Source: Branchiostoma floridae (taxonomy: Eukaryota > Chordata > Leptocardii > Amphioxiformes > Branchiostomatidae). Taken from it: a DNA stretch of 47,781 nt. The position numbers and the translations under genes are program-made. Shown here one piece after another: positions 12,101-21,111 of this stretch. The DNA lies in NCBI RefSeq assembly GCF_000003815.2, contig NC_049981.1, positions 7,565,290-7,613,070 of the forward strand. Direction: 5' to 3'. Each line of letters begins with the position of its first letter. Within the stretch, counting starts at the first letter, position 1. Under the pieces are notes generated by a model that worked only from the letters and a program-made list of their open reading frames with translations, ran no database searches and was not told the origin of the DNA.

Positions 12101-15100
12101 TAGGGGTCAAGGGAGGTCAGGATGGGTCATGCAATTAATGAAAACGCGTAATTGAGGCTAAAAACACTTAGTAAACATTTTTGTTGTTAAAAAAACTGTG
12201 CTATGCTATAAACAAACTATGAGTCAACAGCAATCGCCAATAACACACTGACGGCTTGTTTCAAGAACAAAATTCCTTCAATCTTGAAATGAGCGAAATA
12301 ACTTTTAAAAACTGGTAAATAGTGATAAAGATTATTTGCATTAGTCATTGTATGGACAATTTATCCATAGTGTCACGCAATGCCATCGCCTTACGTACAC
12401 TGGTACTATGGATATGTGTTCGGGATATAGTTTGCGGTAATTTTTGAAAGGCTGACCCTTATTTTCATTTGAAAATTTAAAAAAATTTATAACCTACAAC
12501 CTTTCTGTGTTTAAAGGAATAAATATTCTAATTTTCTATTAAAAGAGCTTCCTGTTTCGCATACAATGAAAACTGTAGTGGTATCTCACTGCACTTGCTT
12601 CAAGCTTGCGTCACTGCGGGGTTCGAAAGATACTCAACGAATTTCAGAGTTAAAGAACGAGTTTTCTTACTTTTTTGTGTGTATTTTGTCATATCTTCTA
12701 AGTCATACTTTTACGAATTACGCAATATTTAGATTATGATAGAAAATAACAAAACAGTGACGCAGTGAATGAACCCCGTATTGACGCAAGCTTGACGCAA
12801 GTGCAGTGAGAAGGCACCTTTAAAACTAAAACGTTGAGTACAAGACAGGGAACCAACCGAGAGATTTCCACTTTTGTTTGCCAGTGTAGAACCAGTAGGG
12901 TTGGCGGGGAACGGTAACACTGGTCGGCTCGACGTATAACTCCGCTCCAGAGAACTGTTGAGTGTTGGAGGATGAGTCTCCTGCACTGTTGTGAGAAATT
13001 TGACGAGACCATGGCCAACTCCTGCACCAATGGCGGCTGCTACAACTATGGCGATGGTGACGAGTAGGATCACGAAGGAACGGTGAGATTTCACGTCAAA
13101 GTTTCTCGGAAACACACAACAGTCTGCAGCATCGTTGTCATCTGTGAGCAGAAAACATTCCATATCTTCATTTCATGGCTGCTGTCAAATTGCTTTCGCA
13201 AGAGCTATTAATATATAAACGCAAAACCTTTTTGTATAATACTTTATGATAATTGTTGATGGCTGCCATGAAAAAGGGCCACAGTAAACCGAAGGTTATC
13301 TTATCACCAATCATCACACGCAGGTAGATAAAAAGCCTGCACAAAAACTTTTTTACGTTTCAGGAACACAAAGAAGTGCCCATAATTTTGTCAAAGTACG
13401 TAATTCTGATATTAAGCATTTGAAGGGTACAGTAAACTGTGTCAGCAAGATTGACAAAAAAAGCCCGGTATGAATAGAGTTAAAGCACCCCCTTTCAATT
13501 GGTCTTTTAATTCCTTTGTGGTATATAGAAACAGACGAAAACAACAAACTTACCTCCGTCGTCTTGACGTAACACACCCGACACGTACATCGGGTTCTCC
13601 AACAAGCCGGCAGTGTTACGGCCTATCTTGTCTGTATCTTCTGCAGTTGGCTGTCCACCGTGTCGACTTTGCTGACTAGCCTGTCGTGGGTTCGTGATTT
13701 CATCGTCTAAAATGTCGTGGTTCACGTCTCCGCCGGCAGGGGATTCTTCTTTGGTTTCTTCCTCTCTAAAGGAACTTGCCGACGGTCCTGTGTCATATAT
13801 ATGCGATCTGCAGTTAATTTATTTTTGCATTTTGCGACTTGCAGTCGCAAAATGCCTTCTGGCCAGTGTAGTCGCCGTTGTGATGTTGTGATGTTGAGAT
13901 GAACGGACCTGTTCAATTTGTACGGACCTGTTCAATCCATGCCAAACATTTGTATACCTGTTAAAACAGGCATTTCTTCAACATGTTCGCACTAGCGCAG
14001 TGGTAAAGTTTACGCATTCTTAACCAATGCACCCGGTTCGAATCCGGGGAGGTAGATTTTTTCAACTTTTTTTTTTTTTTACATCCATTAAAATACTAAT
14101 TTTTACATCCATTTGGCCACACCAATTTATTTCTTTGGTTGACGGATTCGCCGCTTCGTTTTTTTGCCGAATAGAAATAAAAATAAAAATAAAAACTTAA
14201 GAGCTCACTCAAAAACAGGCAATGTGTAGTGAAATTTGCTGCAGTTCACGCAAATTTTAACAGGTGGCGTCTAGATCTGCTGCAGTTCAGGCACATATGT
14301 GAATCTCTCCATGCGCCAATATCAGGTTTAGTTACTCTGTTCTATTTATATGACATTCTAATAACTAGAAAAAAACGTTCACACACGCAAACATTGGAAA
14401 AATGCCAGCTTTTTTAAAAGCACTTGTTTTTTTCTATTTGCTTTTTGGACAGACGAGGACGATGTGGCACTGCAGTCAAGTTTTTGTACCTTATATTAAC
14501 AATGCCACATACACGGTACAGACAGAAGGAAAGTCGTGTAAAGTGCCTTTCCCAAGGGCACAACGTCGGGGGCACGGTGGGAATCGAACTCAGGACCCAT
14601 AGATTCCGAGCCGAAAGCTCTACCAGTTACGCCACGCCCGACGCCAAAGATTTGCAGTTAATACCAAATATTTTCAAAACACCTTTAAGGAACGCATGAA
14701 GGATACATTCACTTTTCAGAGACAGACAATAAGAAACAACAATAAACCCAAAGTACATTCTAATAGAAAGACTCAATTTGGCATAGAAATTAACTCTTAT
14801 GATTTCAAAACAAAGATTATGTGACCATCATTACCAAACTGAGAATAAGTGTAACTCTTATCTATTCAAGACAAAGATTTGGTGACCATCATGACCAAAC
14901 TGAGAATAAGTGTGCATTGAATCGAAAAAAAAGGTCGCCACCATAATATACCAACAGGTGTCCCTTCATGCTGAGGTGTATCATGTTATCACTAAAAATC
15001 CAACATGGCCGCCCTTATTATCTAAATGACGTCATAATGTCGTCATATTTAATGGTAATGACACAGATTTTTTATGAGGATTAAGTTTTACATGTTTATC

Positions 15101-18100
15101 ATCCTCTGAAAGTTTGATGGTCATACGATAAGTAGCTAAGGAGTTAGTCTCAAAAGTTTGTTTTAAAACTGCACTTTTTTGCTGGGGTCCGTTTAGACCC
15201 CAGACGGACTGAACATGGACTTTCTTTATAGTTTCCACAATATTGCAGCAATCTTCGTAAACACTTCGGAAAAAGTGTAGAAGATATTGATCGACAAAGT
15301 CACGGAAGGTTTTGTTCTTAAGAGCAAATGTCTGTAAGGATCAAACAATGGTGGCAAAGGTCAAAAAATAGATTTGGCTCATATTTTGCACAGTGATAGT
15401 ACTTGGTCCACAACCCCTCAAAATAGCTTTCTTTTAGATCAAAACTCCTTGTTGCCATTAGCCTGAGTATCATCCTCCGTAGTAACCGCTNNNNNNNNNN
15501 NNNNNNNNNNNNNNNNNNNNNNNNNNNNNNNNNNNNNNNNNNNNNNNNNNNNNNNNNNNNNNNNNNNNNNNNNNNNNNNNNNNNNNNNNNAAAAAGAAAA
15601 AGAAAGAAAAGAAAAAGAAGAAAGAGAAAAAGGGGCCCTAGCGCTGGGACGACAGCAGTCAGCTGATGCTGCAGTCGCATTTTGGCTTTTTAAAAATTGT
15701 TGTGAAATTTCCAAAGTCGTACATTTTAGTTCTTGGGCAGCCTGAAAACAGTGCAATGTTTCAAGCTTCAAAAAAATTAGATTTTTGGCCCAACTTTGTA
15801 ACGCTATAAGTGCCGCTCTGGTACTTTTTTTAGCTTGAAATTTGTACCATATATAGATCATTAGAATATCTATCAAATGCATTGTTGCAAAGTTTGGCTT
15901 CTTGTTTGGTTGTCACGTGACTGTCCCCTAAAGTAGGCCACTTTTTGTGTTTGGCGAAAATTGTGAACTTTAGCCATGTTCAAAGTACGCTACATGACGA
16001 AGTAAAATATATTTCTAAATCAACTTCTTATCAAATGTGCATCTATGTATTGCCTATCACATAAATGCTTGTAGAGTTTCGGGTCATGACGTTCAGTCAC
16101 GTGGTTGTCCCTGAAAGTAGGCCATTTTTTTGCATTTGACGAAAATTGTGAATTCTAGCCATGTTCAACGTACGCTACGTGACGAAGTAAATAAGGATTC
16201 TTATTTAACTTCTGATCAAATGTACATCTATGTATTGTCTATCAAATAAATGCTTGCAAAGTTTCGGATCATGACGTTCAGTCACCCCACATGTATACAT
16301 CATTTAAGCTCAAACAATGCTTGTTTCACACATCGGTTTGCATTTTTGAAACAAAGAGTCCTGGGCTTTTCACAATTTTGCACGGCGATCAGTCAAAAAT
16401 CGCCATGCGAGAATACGAAGAACACTCCTGTACAGTTTTTGGAATTCTTTGCAAACGGTCGCTCACTATATATACTATAAGGCTCGCCCATCAGGCGTCG
16501 CCAAAAAAGGGTAGCATACTTGCGCAGTCGACGTTTTCTAGAAGTGAATTTTGGCTATTCCATTCGAATTCACTCGAGATTGTATGATATGACGTTTCAA
16601 AGGACGAGTTTAAGTCTGAAAAAGTTAGATCATATTGTATGGCATTAAATAGCATTCATGCACTCAACTGATATAAAATGATTGCTTCATTAGAATTCAC
16701 AGAAAGGGCAATGCATTTCCAACCCTTTGACAACTTCTTTAATTATACTTTTCGTTCACAAACACACGTACGCTCGCACACACATTGATTCTTAAATTAC
16801 TCATTTTTTTGTGGCAGAAATGGTAACATTACAATACGTTTTACTACTCATACACGCGCTACTCGCACACGCACGTGAACTTGTACGCACACACAAACGC
16901 ACACACTCAAATTAATCTTCTCATCATTTTGTAGAAATTTAAAAATGTTTGAGAATGGAAACAACAAAAACGTACCTCCGTCGTCCTGTCGTGACACACC
17001 CGCCGCGTACATCGGGTTCTCCAACAGGCGGGCACAGTTACGACCCGTCCTGTCTGTATCTTTTGCAGTTGACCGTCCACCGTGCCCGCTTTGCTGACTA
17101 GCTTGTCGTGGGTTGGTGATTTCATCGTCGTCAATGCAGTGGTACTCGTCGTTGACATGTAACTGTTTGGTACCAGGAGATGTTTCTTCGGTTTCTTCTT
17201 CTCTGAAGTAACTTGCCGAAGGTCCTGCGTCAGAAAGCAGATGAGCAGATCAACAATTAATACCTGGATGTTACATTAGGAGACGCGACAAGTGTTTCTT
17301 AAGGTGCACTCTCACTGCACTTGCGTCAAGCTTGCGTCACTGCGGTGTTCGTTTACTGCGTCACTGTTGTGTTATTTTCTCGATTTTTTTTCTTATTTGA
17401 ATATTGCGTAATACTTAGAAGATGGCAAAATACAAATAAGGAAAAAAAATTTGTTCTTCATCTCTGAAATTCGATGAGTATCTTTTAAACCTCGCAGCGA
17501 CGCAAGCGTGACGCAGGTGCAATGAGATACCACCTTTAGGCCCCCTCTACACTAGAGGGCGATCGCGCTGCGCTCTCACTGCGACCTAAATAGGATATGC
17601 CTTCGCTTTCACAATGGGTATATCATATAGCATGTAAAATGTGACTGAGAAGACAACAAAGTGTAAAAAGATTCGTTTCTATTCTATACAATTCGTTGAG
17701 CGATCTGTCAAATTTTAGGTCACAGAGGGAGAGCGCGGCGAGAGAGCAGTCCTATAGTGGAAAGGGCTATAACAATACAGCGTGTATGTGAATATTTAGT
17801 ACACACTTATTCAGTTCTGGAAGTTCAATTGCTCTACTCATCCCTCTGTGGTGGGCATAGTAAATGTCGCAAGAATGCAGACAACAAAACTTACCTCCGT
17901 CGTCCTGTCGTAACACACCCGGCACGTACATCGGGTTCTCCAACAGGCGAGCACCGTTACGGCCCATCTTGTCTGTATCTTCTGCAGTTGGCTGTCCGCC
18001 GTGTCCACTTTGCTGACTAGCCTGCCGTTGGTCGTTGATATCTTCTTCCTCAGTGTAGTGGCCCACATTGTCGGAATAGTAATGGGACTCATAGGTTCCA

Positions 18101-21100
18101 GGATATTTTTCTCTGGCTTCGTAGGACAGAATCGTACGTTCTGGACAAATTACAAAGAATGTACTCTTTGACAACATCACTGAGAGCGCGCTGGGGTCGC
18201 CGAAGACATTCAACGAGAGCAGCTTTCTTAGACTGGTATAGGTCTAAGAAAGCTCTCTCTGCGGAGAGGACAGAGGAGACTCGTGCATGTGAAGGCCCGG
18301 AACTAGATTTATATTTTGTAACAAAACATGTCTTTTATACAGTTGTACATCATCCATTCCAAAGTCTGATGATGAATAACCAAATAAAAACCATTAATGG
18401 AACAAATGACCAATAACAATGAAACACAAAATTTCCAAACATTTCGAAGTTGAAGACGGAAGGCTTTTAAAAGTTCCATTGGCTTTAACTATCTTGTTCC
18501 TACGTTGGCCAATTTATTTACAACTCATTGCAAAAACGAGATAATGCTTTATGATACTCACTAGATTGTTTATACTGTTATATTATATTACATTAGTTGT
18601 TAGTTATTTGTATTAGTATATAGTTGTTCACATTGCCATACATTGTAACTGTTACAATTGTTGCGCAATAAAGTTATTTGTACCTTTGTATTTTGTTACA
18701 AAGAAGACAGTTAGCTTTAGCAGTTTTCATTATAGATTGTTTGATTCTCTCTCCAGACAAATAACTTTAAATTGTGGTTTTTTACCGCTATACGATGTAA
18801 AATGGTTTGAGAGATCTTATGCAAAACTTCACCAATTCATTTTTTTCAAAGGAATTCTTCCAATTCAATTGGCCTTTGTTCTTTGTGTAGTATTTTCGAT
18901 AGGTTCTGTAAATGTCAGATGTCAGCAATTTACAAAAAAGGCTAGTATAAACAACGGAAGATACTTGCGTAGTGCATATACGTGTTCTTGATGTGAATTC
19001 TGGACCATTCTATTCCAATTTACTTTAGATACATTTGCATGATATTACTTTCATAGTCTGAGTTTGCAACAGTTAGGTCCTGTTAGATGGCGTAATAGTA
19101 GTCATGCACTCGACTGATATATATGAAAAGATCACTTCATTGGAATTCACAGACATGGCAATTTTCATTTCACTTTTTAAGTTGTATTGGTCATTCACAC
19201 ATATATGTGTGCTTGCAAACACACACACACACTAATTCAGTCCCGGAAGTTAAATTGCTCTAACGCTAGTTCACCTTTATCAGTAGGGTGACCTATATCC
19301 GTTGCTTTTGAAAAACGGGTAGTTAGGGGTATCAAGTCGACGGAAGACAGTTTCAAACTACAATATTTACCTTTGCCAGAATGGCTAAGGTTATGTTTTG
19401 GGCTTGTGAGTCTGTGTGTGTGTCTGTGTGTCTGTCTGTCTGTTAACAGCATAACTCAAGAAGTCTTGGATGGATCCCGATAATATTTGGTAGGTGGGTA
19501 GGGGTCGGGAAAACGAAGGTCAAGTTCGATAATGGGCCCCTAGCGGCTTGCTAAGGTACTGCAGCAGAACCTCAATTTTTGATATCTCGTGTTCTGGACA
19601 TGCTGTGATCATGATTTTTAAGTGGTAGATAGCCCTCGAGGCAGAGAGTAAGTGCTGTGAGTTTGGACCCCCTAGCGGCTTTTATGGAACTGCAGGCGCC
19701 GGTTTCCTTTCAAACTTTGGATGAGAATAACTCTACAACGTGTTGACGGATCGTCATGATTTTTGGTATGTAGATAGAATGAGTGATGACTTACATAATG
19801 GTATACTAATTATGCAAATCAGCAGCTAATTTGCATAATTAATGAGGAAAAATTATAAATCCACTACATTCCATGATAGGACTTTCAAACTTGTCACATA
19901 TGTAGCTGGGAAGGACAGAAATGTCGACAGATATCAATTATGCAAATGATGACCTCATTTGCATAATTAATGAGAAAATATGAACATGTTGACGGATCAT
20001 CATGTTTTTTGTATGTAGGTAGCGTAAGTGAAGACCTACATAATGAGATAACAATTATGCAAATCAACAGCTAATTTGCATAATTAATGAGGATATTTTA
20101 TAAATTCACTACATTCCATGATAGGGCTTTAAAACTTGTCACATATGTAGCTGAGAAAGAGAGAAATGTCAATACATATTTATCATGCAAATGATGATCT
20201 CATTTGCATAATTAATGAGAAAATATTAACGTGTTGACGGATCGTCATGATTTTCGGCATGTAGATGAAGACTTATATAATGTGATACTTATTATGCAAG
20301 TTAACAGCTAATTTGCATAATTGATTAGGAAAAGTTCATAAATCCACTGCATTCCATTATAGTACTTTCATCAAAGTTGTCACATATGTAACTGAGAAAG
20401 AGGGAAGAGAGTAAGAGGTGTATTTAAAGACTTTGAAAGAGAATAAGTCAAGAATGGATCAAAGGATCATCATGATTTTTGGTATGCTGATAGCTTAAGT
20501 AATGCTTGATACAATTTGATATCAATTAATTGTAAATTGGGATCTAATTTGCACAATAAATGCCGAAATTTTATAAACCAACCCCAAGCATTTAATTATA
20601 AAGAAAATGAAATGAGTAACGCATTTGTCTACAGACATCATTCTACATAACAAACCTGGTTTATTTGGCAAAGGTATGTGTTCGTGGAACTCTAGTTGAA
20701 CATATTACAACTTGAAACCACCGTCCGTCGACTTTATATCCCTTTATATCATGTGGGTAAACACAACGAATATAGGTTACCCTGCGGATAAAGGTGAACT
20801 AGCGTTACTCATTCCTCTGTGGTGGAAATAGTAAATGTCGCAAGAATGCAGACAACAAAACTTACCTCCGTCGTCCTGTCGTGACACACCCGGCACGTAC
20901 ATCGGGTTCTCCAACAGACGGGCACCGTTACGGCCCGTCTTGTCTGTATCTTCTGCAGTTGGCTGACCACCGTGTCCACTTTGCTGACTAGCCTGCCGTT
21001 GGTCGTTGATATCTTCTTCCTCAGTGTAGTGGCCCACATTGTCGGAATAGTAATGGGACTCATAGGTTCCAGGATATTTTTCTCTGGCTTCGTTGTACAG

Positions 21101-21111
21101 AATCGTACGTT
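3487..21111 (-). CDS. Gene A: type II membrane receptor with F5/8C, F-type lectin and C-type lectin domains
   Basis: Twelve minus-strand exons join without a phase conflict: cytoplasmic cassettes (21111-20866, 18140-17895, 17224-16976, 13787-13554), TM exon (13141-12858), stalk exons (10978-10814, 10568-10404, 10234-10070), discoidin (8299-7834), FTP (6765-6570, 5009-4768) and CTLD (4486-4197, 3633-3487). With one cassette it encodes about 783 residues, and with all four about 1030, excluding an unidentified first exon. The single hydrophobic segment follows the acidic, tyrosine-containing region and precedes the lectin domains, so I infer a type II receptor with three possible glycan-binding modules outside the cell. 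Whether the cassettes are used together or alternatively cannot be seen. The TM-exon donor is the weakest junction. Domains are certain; joining them into one transcript is inference backed by phase. Confidence 0.75.
3750..3889. mobile_element. Foldback element in the last intron of gene A
   Basis: The two ends are inverted repeats of about 48 bp, starting GTCTCCAAGCAGACCC and ending with its complement, with a short centre. No clear target duplication was found. Its ends share the core TCTCCAAGCAG with the foldback at 23721-23936. Confidence 0.85.
4197..4486 (-). CDS. Gene A exon: N-terminal half of CTLD
   Basis: The acceptor is CCTGTTTCAG (phase 1) and the donor CCAG/GTATGC (phase 0). The product has C..GYIPVG..CFRLV, then FWKAKLAC and LAMPK, and the WIGLEEDG and WKWVDG core of the CTLD fold. 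It joins in frame to the exon at 3487-3633, giving a complete domain. The 290-bp length fits the phases exactly. Confidence 0.9.
4768..5009 (-). CDS. Gene A exon: C-terminal half of F-type lectin (FTP) domain
   Basis: Translation gives FNRQDCCSERINPF, then GDSDQV, NPQC, GRYVGIRLPG and LTLCEVQV. These are FTP (fucolectin, tachylectin-4 group) signatures. The fucose motif RxDx4R is complete (RQDCCSER) and includes the vicinal cysteine pair typical of the family. The exon runs phase 2 to phase 1, using a donor after TTTTTGG at 4768. An earlier donor after EVQ would break the frame into the CTLD. Confidence 0.92.
5175..6100. mobile_element. TTAA-flanked DNA transposon or MITE (piggyBac-type target site), 926 bp
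   Basis: The ends are inverted: left CCCTATTCAGACCGGG, right its complement with one mismatch-prone G/C run. TTAA lies directly outside both ends (5171-5174 and 6101-6104). TTAA duplication with CCC..GGG termini is characteristic of piggyBac-type elements. The interior is AT-rich with several TGACGTCA-like palindromes and no transposase frame. It sits in the intron between the two FTP exons. Confidence 0.85.
6162..6226. repeat. (GT)n microsatellite
   Basis: About 65 bp of GT repeat with a short GC-alternating segment near its right end. Confidence 0.98.
6228..6540. repeat. Dispersed repeat with inverted halves; related copy at 35480-35585
   Basis: The right half carries GTCTGACAGACATCGAAACG followed by AAAACTCTTATGT. 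The same pair of motifs recurs near 35485-35545. The left half contains the inverted counterpart of CTCCAGTTGGTTATG. The exact ends are not resolved. Confidence 0.6.
6570..6765 (-). CDS. Gene A exon: N-terminal half of F-type lectin domain
   Basis: It encodes ANIAQGKSAFQ, then AVDGNTDT, SCTHT and WWVDLGQTYAIG, the N-terminal half of an FTP domain. The histidine of SCTHT corresponds to the family's ligand-contact histidine, but here lies 30 residues before the RxD arginine, a longer spacing than the usual 25. The acceptor GCGCTAG is phase 1, matching the end of the discoidin exon, and the donor GCAG/GTATGT is phase 2. A read-through ATG at 6800-6802 opens a hydrophobic stretch, so an alternative start cannot be excluded. 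Confidence 0.9.
6766..7833. other. Intron of gene A; possible retroelement 3' remnant near 7660-7800
   Basis: No exon is recognised. A CTAC-type microsatellite lies near 7500-7515. The purine-rich stretch ending in AATAAAATGGACTGG near 7790-7804 resembles a retroelement tail, but I cannot assign a family. Confidence 0.35.
7834..8299 (-). CDS. Gene A exon: F5/8 type C (discoidin) domain
   Basis: One 466-bp exon holds a whole discoidin-like jelly-roll domain. Landmarks are ALDGDTGTYWN, then SWYITLNLT, FTLQKSQ, RQEFGGF and a C-terminal GWQPWLRELNFLG. Such domains bind glycans, lipids or collagen in other proteins; the ligand here is unknown. The upstream limit is set by an in-frame stop that also forms the acceptor (TTTCGATAG). 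It runs phase 0 to phase 1, fitting the stalk exons before it and the FTP exon after it. Confidence 0.85.
8300..9699. other. Intron of gene A
   Basis: AT-rich sequence with a C homopolymer near 8781-8793. I see no exon or clear repeat before the MITE at 9700. Confidence 0.5.
9700..9943. mobile_element. MITE family 1, copy 1 (TAA-duplicating, PIF/Harbinger-like)
   Basis: Inverted ends of the type AGGTGCACTCTCACTGCACT enclose about 150 bp of variable centre. TAA flanks both ends (9697-9699 and 9944-9946). The left terminal AGG is mutated to ATG. Confidence 0.88.
10070..10234 (-). CDS. Gene A stalk exon, repeat 3 of 3 in coding order
   Basis: A 165-bp, phase 0-0 exon encodes 55 residues rich in Thr, Ser and Ala, with the shared core VFSTDLETRVFPQTGTAK. 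The acceptor is TTTTAAACAG and the donor AAC/GTAAAA. This is the most diverged of the three units. It is predicted to be an extended, possibly O-glycosylated spacer between membrane and lectin domains. Confidence 0.75.
10404..10568 (-). CDS. Gene A stalk exon, repeat 2 of 3
   Basis: Same length and phase as its neighbours, with acceptor ATTCTAAACAG and donor ATC/GTAAGA. It contains the core VFPQTGTAKAVTPATTA with MFSTDLETR just before it, and an NAT sequon. Confidence 0.78.
10814..10978 (-). CDS. Gene A stalk exon, repeat 1 of 3
   Basis: A 165-bp phase 0-0 exon with acceptor ATCTTAAACAG and donor ACC/GTAAGA. It encodes VTEEPTNATTFLSSK, then VFSTDLETRVSLETATAK and a TPATTAT tail. Similar intron sequence flanks all three units, so whole exon-plus-intron segments of about 300-400 bp were duplicated. 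Confidence 0.78.
11141..11479. mobile_element. Foldback element in a gene A intron
   Basis: The outer 80 bp or so at each end are imperfect inverted copies, beginning TACTCCAAATTTTCTTCAAG. The reading frame inside it is attributed to the element, not to a gene. Confidence 0.8.
11480..12576. other. Intron of gene A, AT-rich
   Basis: No exon, RNA gene or clear repeat was recognised in this stretch. Confidence 0.5.
12577..12819. mobile_element. MITE family 1, copy 2
   Basis: Same inverted ends and centre as copy 1. TTA follows the right end (12820-12822) and the left side is degraded. It lies only 38 bp beyond the proposed donor of the gene A TM exon. Confidence 0.85.
12858..13141 (-). CDS. 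Gene A transmembrane exon
   Basis: After the acceptor TGCTCACAG (phase 1) the exon encodes DNDAADCCVFPRNF, a basic KSHR, then a strongly hydrophobic SFVILLVTIAIVVAAAIGAG and a Ser/Thr/Pro-rich extracellular start with N-linked sequons. An acidic, basic, hydrophobic order with no signal peptide fits a type II anchor. The donor TCTCG/GTTGGT is weak but is the one giving phase 0, as the stalk exons require, and a 284-bp length. The hydrophobic segment is certain; the exact 3' boundary is not. Confidence 0.75.
13142..13553. other. Intron of gene A with a degenerate element end
   Basis: The sequence CCGGTATGAATAGAGTTAA near 13466-13484 resembles the right end of the TTAA element at 5175-6100. No matching left end was found. 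Confidence 0.4.
13554..13787 (-). CDS. Gene A cytoplasmic cassette nearest the TM exon
   Basis: A 234-bp, phase 1-1 exon (acceptor GACACAG, donor CGGAG/GTAAG) encoding 78 residues. It begins PSASSFREEETKEESP and continues through NPRQASQQS to LLENPMYVSG, ending RQDDG. It joins the TM exon in frame. LL and NPMY resemble sorting or PTB-binding signals. The region is acidic and polar, as expected for a cytoplasmic tail. Confidence 0.78.
13984..14056 (+). ncRNA. tRNA-derived sequence (tRNA pseudogene or SINE head)
   Basis: It has an A-box-like TAGCGCAGTGGTAAAG, an anticodon arm (GCATT/AATGC enclosing CTTAACC) and a paired T arm with GGTTCGAATCC. The acceptor ends do not pair and the variable loop does not suit a Leu (TAA) tRNA, so a functional gene is unlikely. 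A T-rich run follows. Confidence 0.55.
14440..14645 (-). mobile_element. tRNA-derived SINE
   Basis: On the minus strand it starts with a tRNA-like head, A-box GGCGTAACTGGTAGAGC and B-box GAGTTCGATTCCC. A conserved-looking body with TTGGGAAAGGCACTTTACAC follows. The arms do not fold as a normal tRNA. Confidence 0.65.
14646..15490. other. Intron sequence with a short tandem repeat
   Basis: Near 14818-14910 a unit of about 73 bp (GTGACCATCATNACCAAACT) occurs twice. Otherwise no coding or RNA signal is seen. Confidence 0.5.
15491..15590. other. Assembly gap (100 N) beside an AAG-rich microsatellite
   Basis: The N run ends in purine-rich AAAAAG repeats (15591-15632), a likely cause of the gap. 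Confidence 0.98.
15900..16285. repeat. Tandem duplication, two units of about 190 bp
   Basis: Both units contain GCGAAAATTGTGAA or GACGAAAATTGTGAA, then TAGCCATGTTCAA, GTACGCTAC and CATCTATGTATTG, in the same order and spacing. Confidence 0.85.
16286..16975. other. Intron sequence of gene A
   Basis: No exon is recognised. CA-rich stretches lie around 16758-16910. Confidence 0.45.
16976..17224 (-). CDS. Gene A cytoplasmic cassette, second copy
   Basis: A 249-bp phase 1-1 exon (acceptor ACGCAG, donor CGGAG/GTACGT). It encodes PSASYFREEETEETSP, DDDEITNPRQASQQS and LLENPMYAAG, ending RQDDG. Its N-terminal half matches the 13554 cassette, while the last 50 codons match all copies. Confidence 0.77.
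17302..17535. mobile_element. MITE family 1, copy 3
   Basis: Left end AGGTGCACTCTCACTGCAC, right end its imperfect complement. TTA flanks both sides (17299-17301 and 17536-17538). It lies in the intron between two cytoplasmic cassettes. Confidence 0.9.
17895..18140 (-). CDS. Gene A cytoplasmic cassette, third copy
   Basis: A 246-bp phase 1-1 exon (acceptor ATTTGTCCAG, donor CGGAG/GTAAGT). Its first half is tyrosine-rich, with YEAREKYPGTYESHYYSDN and GHYTEEED, and it ends with LLENPMYVPG and RQDDG. The frame stays open upstream to an ATG at 18211-18213, so this copy could also act as a first coding exon. Confidence 0.78.
18215..18259. repeat. Short perfect hairpin
   Basis: Arms of 19 bp (GAGAGCAGCTTTCTTAGAC and a near-exact complement) flank an 8-bp loop just upstream of the third cassette. 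The corresponding spot near the fourth cassette lacks it. Confidence 0.8.
18540..18690 (+). mobile_element. Possible retroelement 3' end
   Basis: A low-complexity T/A-rich stretch ends in TTGCGCAATAAAGTTATTTG, resembling the polyadenylated tail of a retroelement. The family was not identified. Confidence 0.35.
19263..20805. mobile_element. TA-flanked DNA transposon (Tc1/mariner-type target site), 1543 bp, non-autonomous
   Basis: Inverted ends of about 40 bp begin ACGCTAGTTCACCTTTATC. TA flanks each end (19261-19262 and 20806-20807). The duplicated region around 17821-17850 carries the same flanks with a single TA at 17835-17836 and no element, so the boundaries can be read directly. The interior contains tandem repeats of about 245 bp and no transposase frame. 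Confidence 0.9.
19738..20460. repeat. Tandem repeats of about 245 bp inside the TA-flanked element
   Basis: GTTGACGGATCGTCATG recurs near 19740, 19988 and 20232, with a degenerate fourth start near 20455. Each unit also carries GCATAATTAATGAG and CACTACATTCCATGATAG or close variants. Confidence 0.88.
20866..21111 (-). CDS. Gene A cytoplasmic cassette, fourth copy (most upstream recognised exon)
   Basis: A 246-bp phase 1-1 exon almost identical to the third copy, with NEAREKYPGTYESHYYSDN, LLENPMYVPG and RQDDG. An in-frame ATG lies upstream at 21149-21151. No separate first exon was recognised further upstream. Confidence 0.77.

Noticed and set aside
13984-14056. Functional tRNA gene
   Set aside because: Anticodon and T arms pair, but the acceptor ends do not, and a Leu anticodon would need a long variable arm that is absent.
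14560-14645. Second tRNA gene on the minus strand
   Set aside because: The A and B boxes are present but the anticodon and T stems do not pair; a SINE body follows directly.
19738-20460. CRISPR-like array
   Set aside because: The repeats are long, AT-rich and contiguous inside a eukaryotic transposon, with no short repeat-spacer structure.
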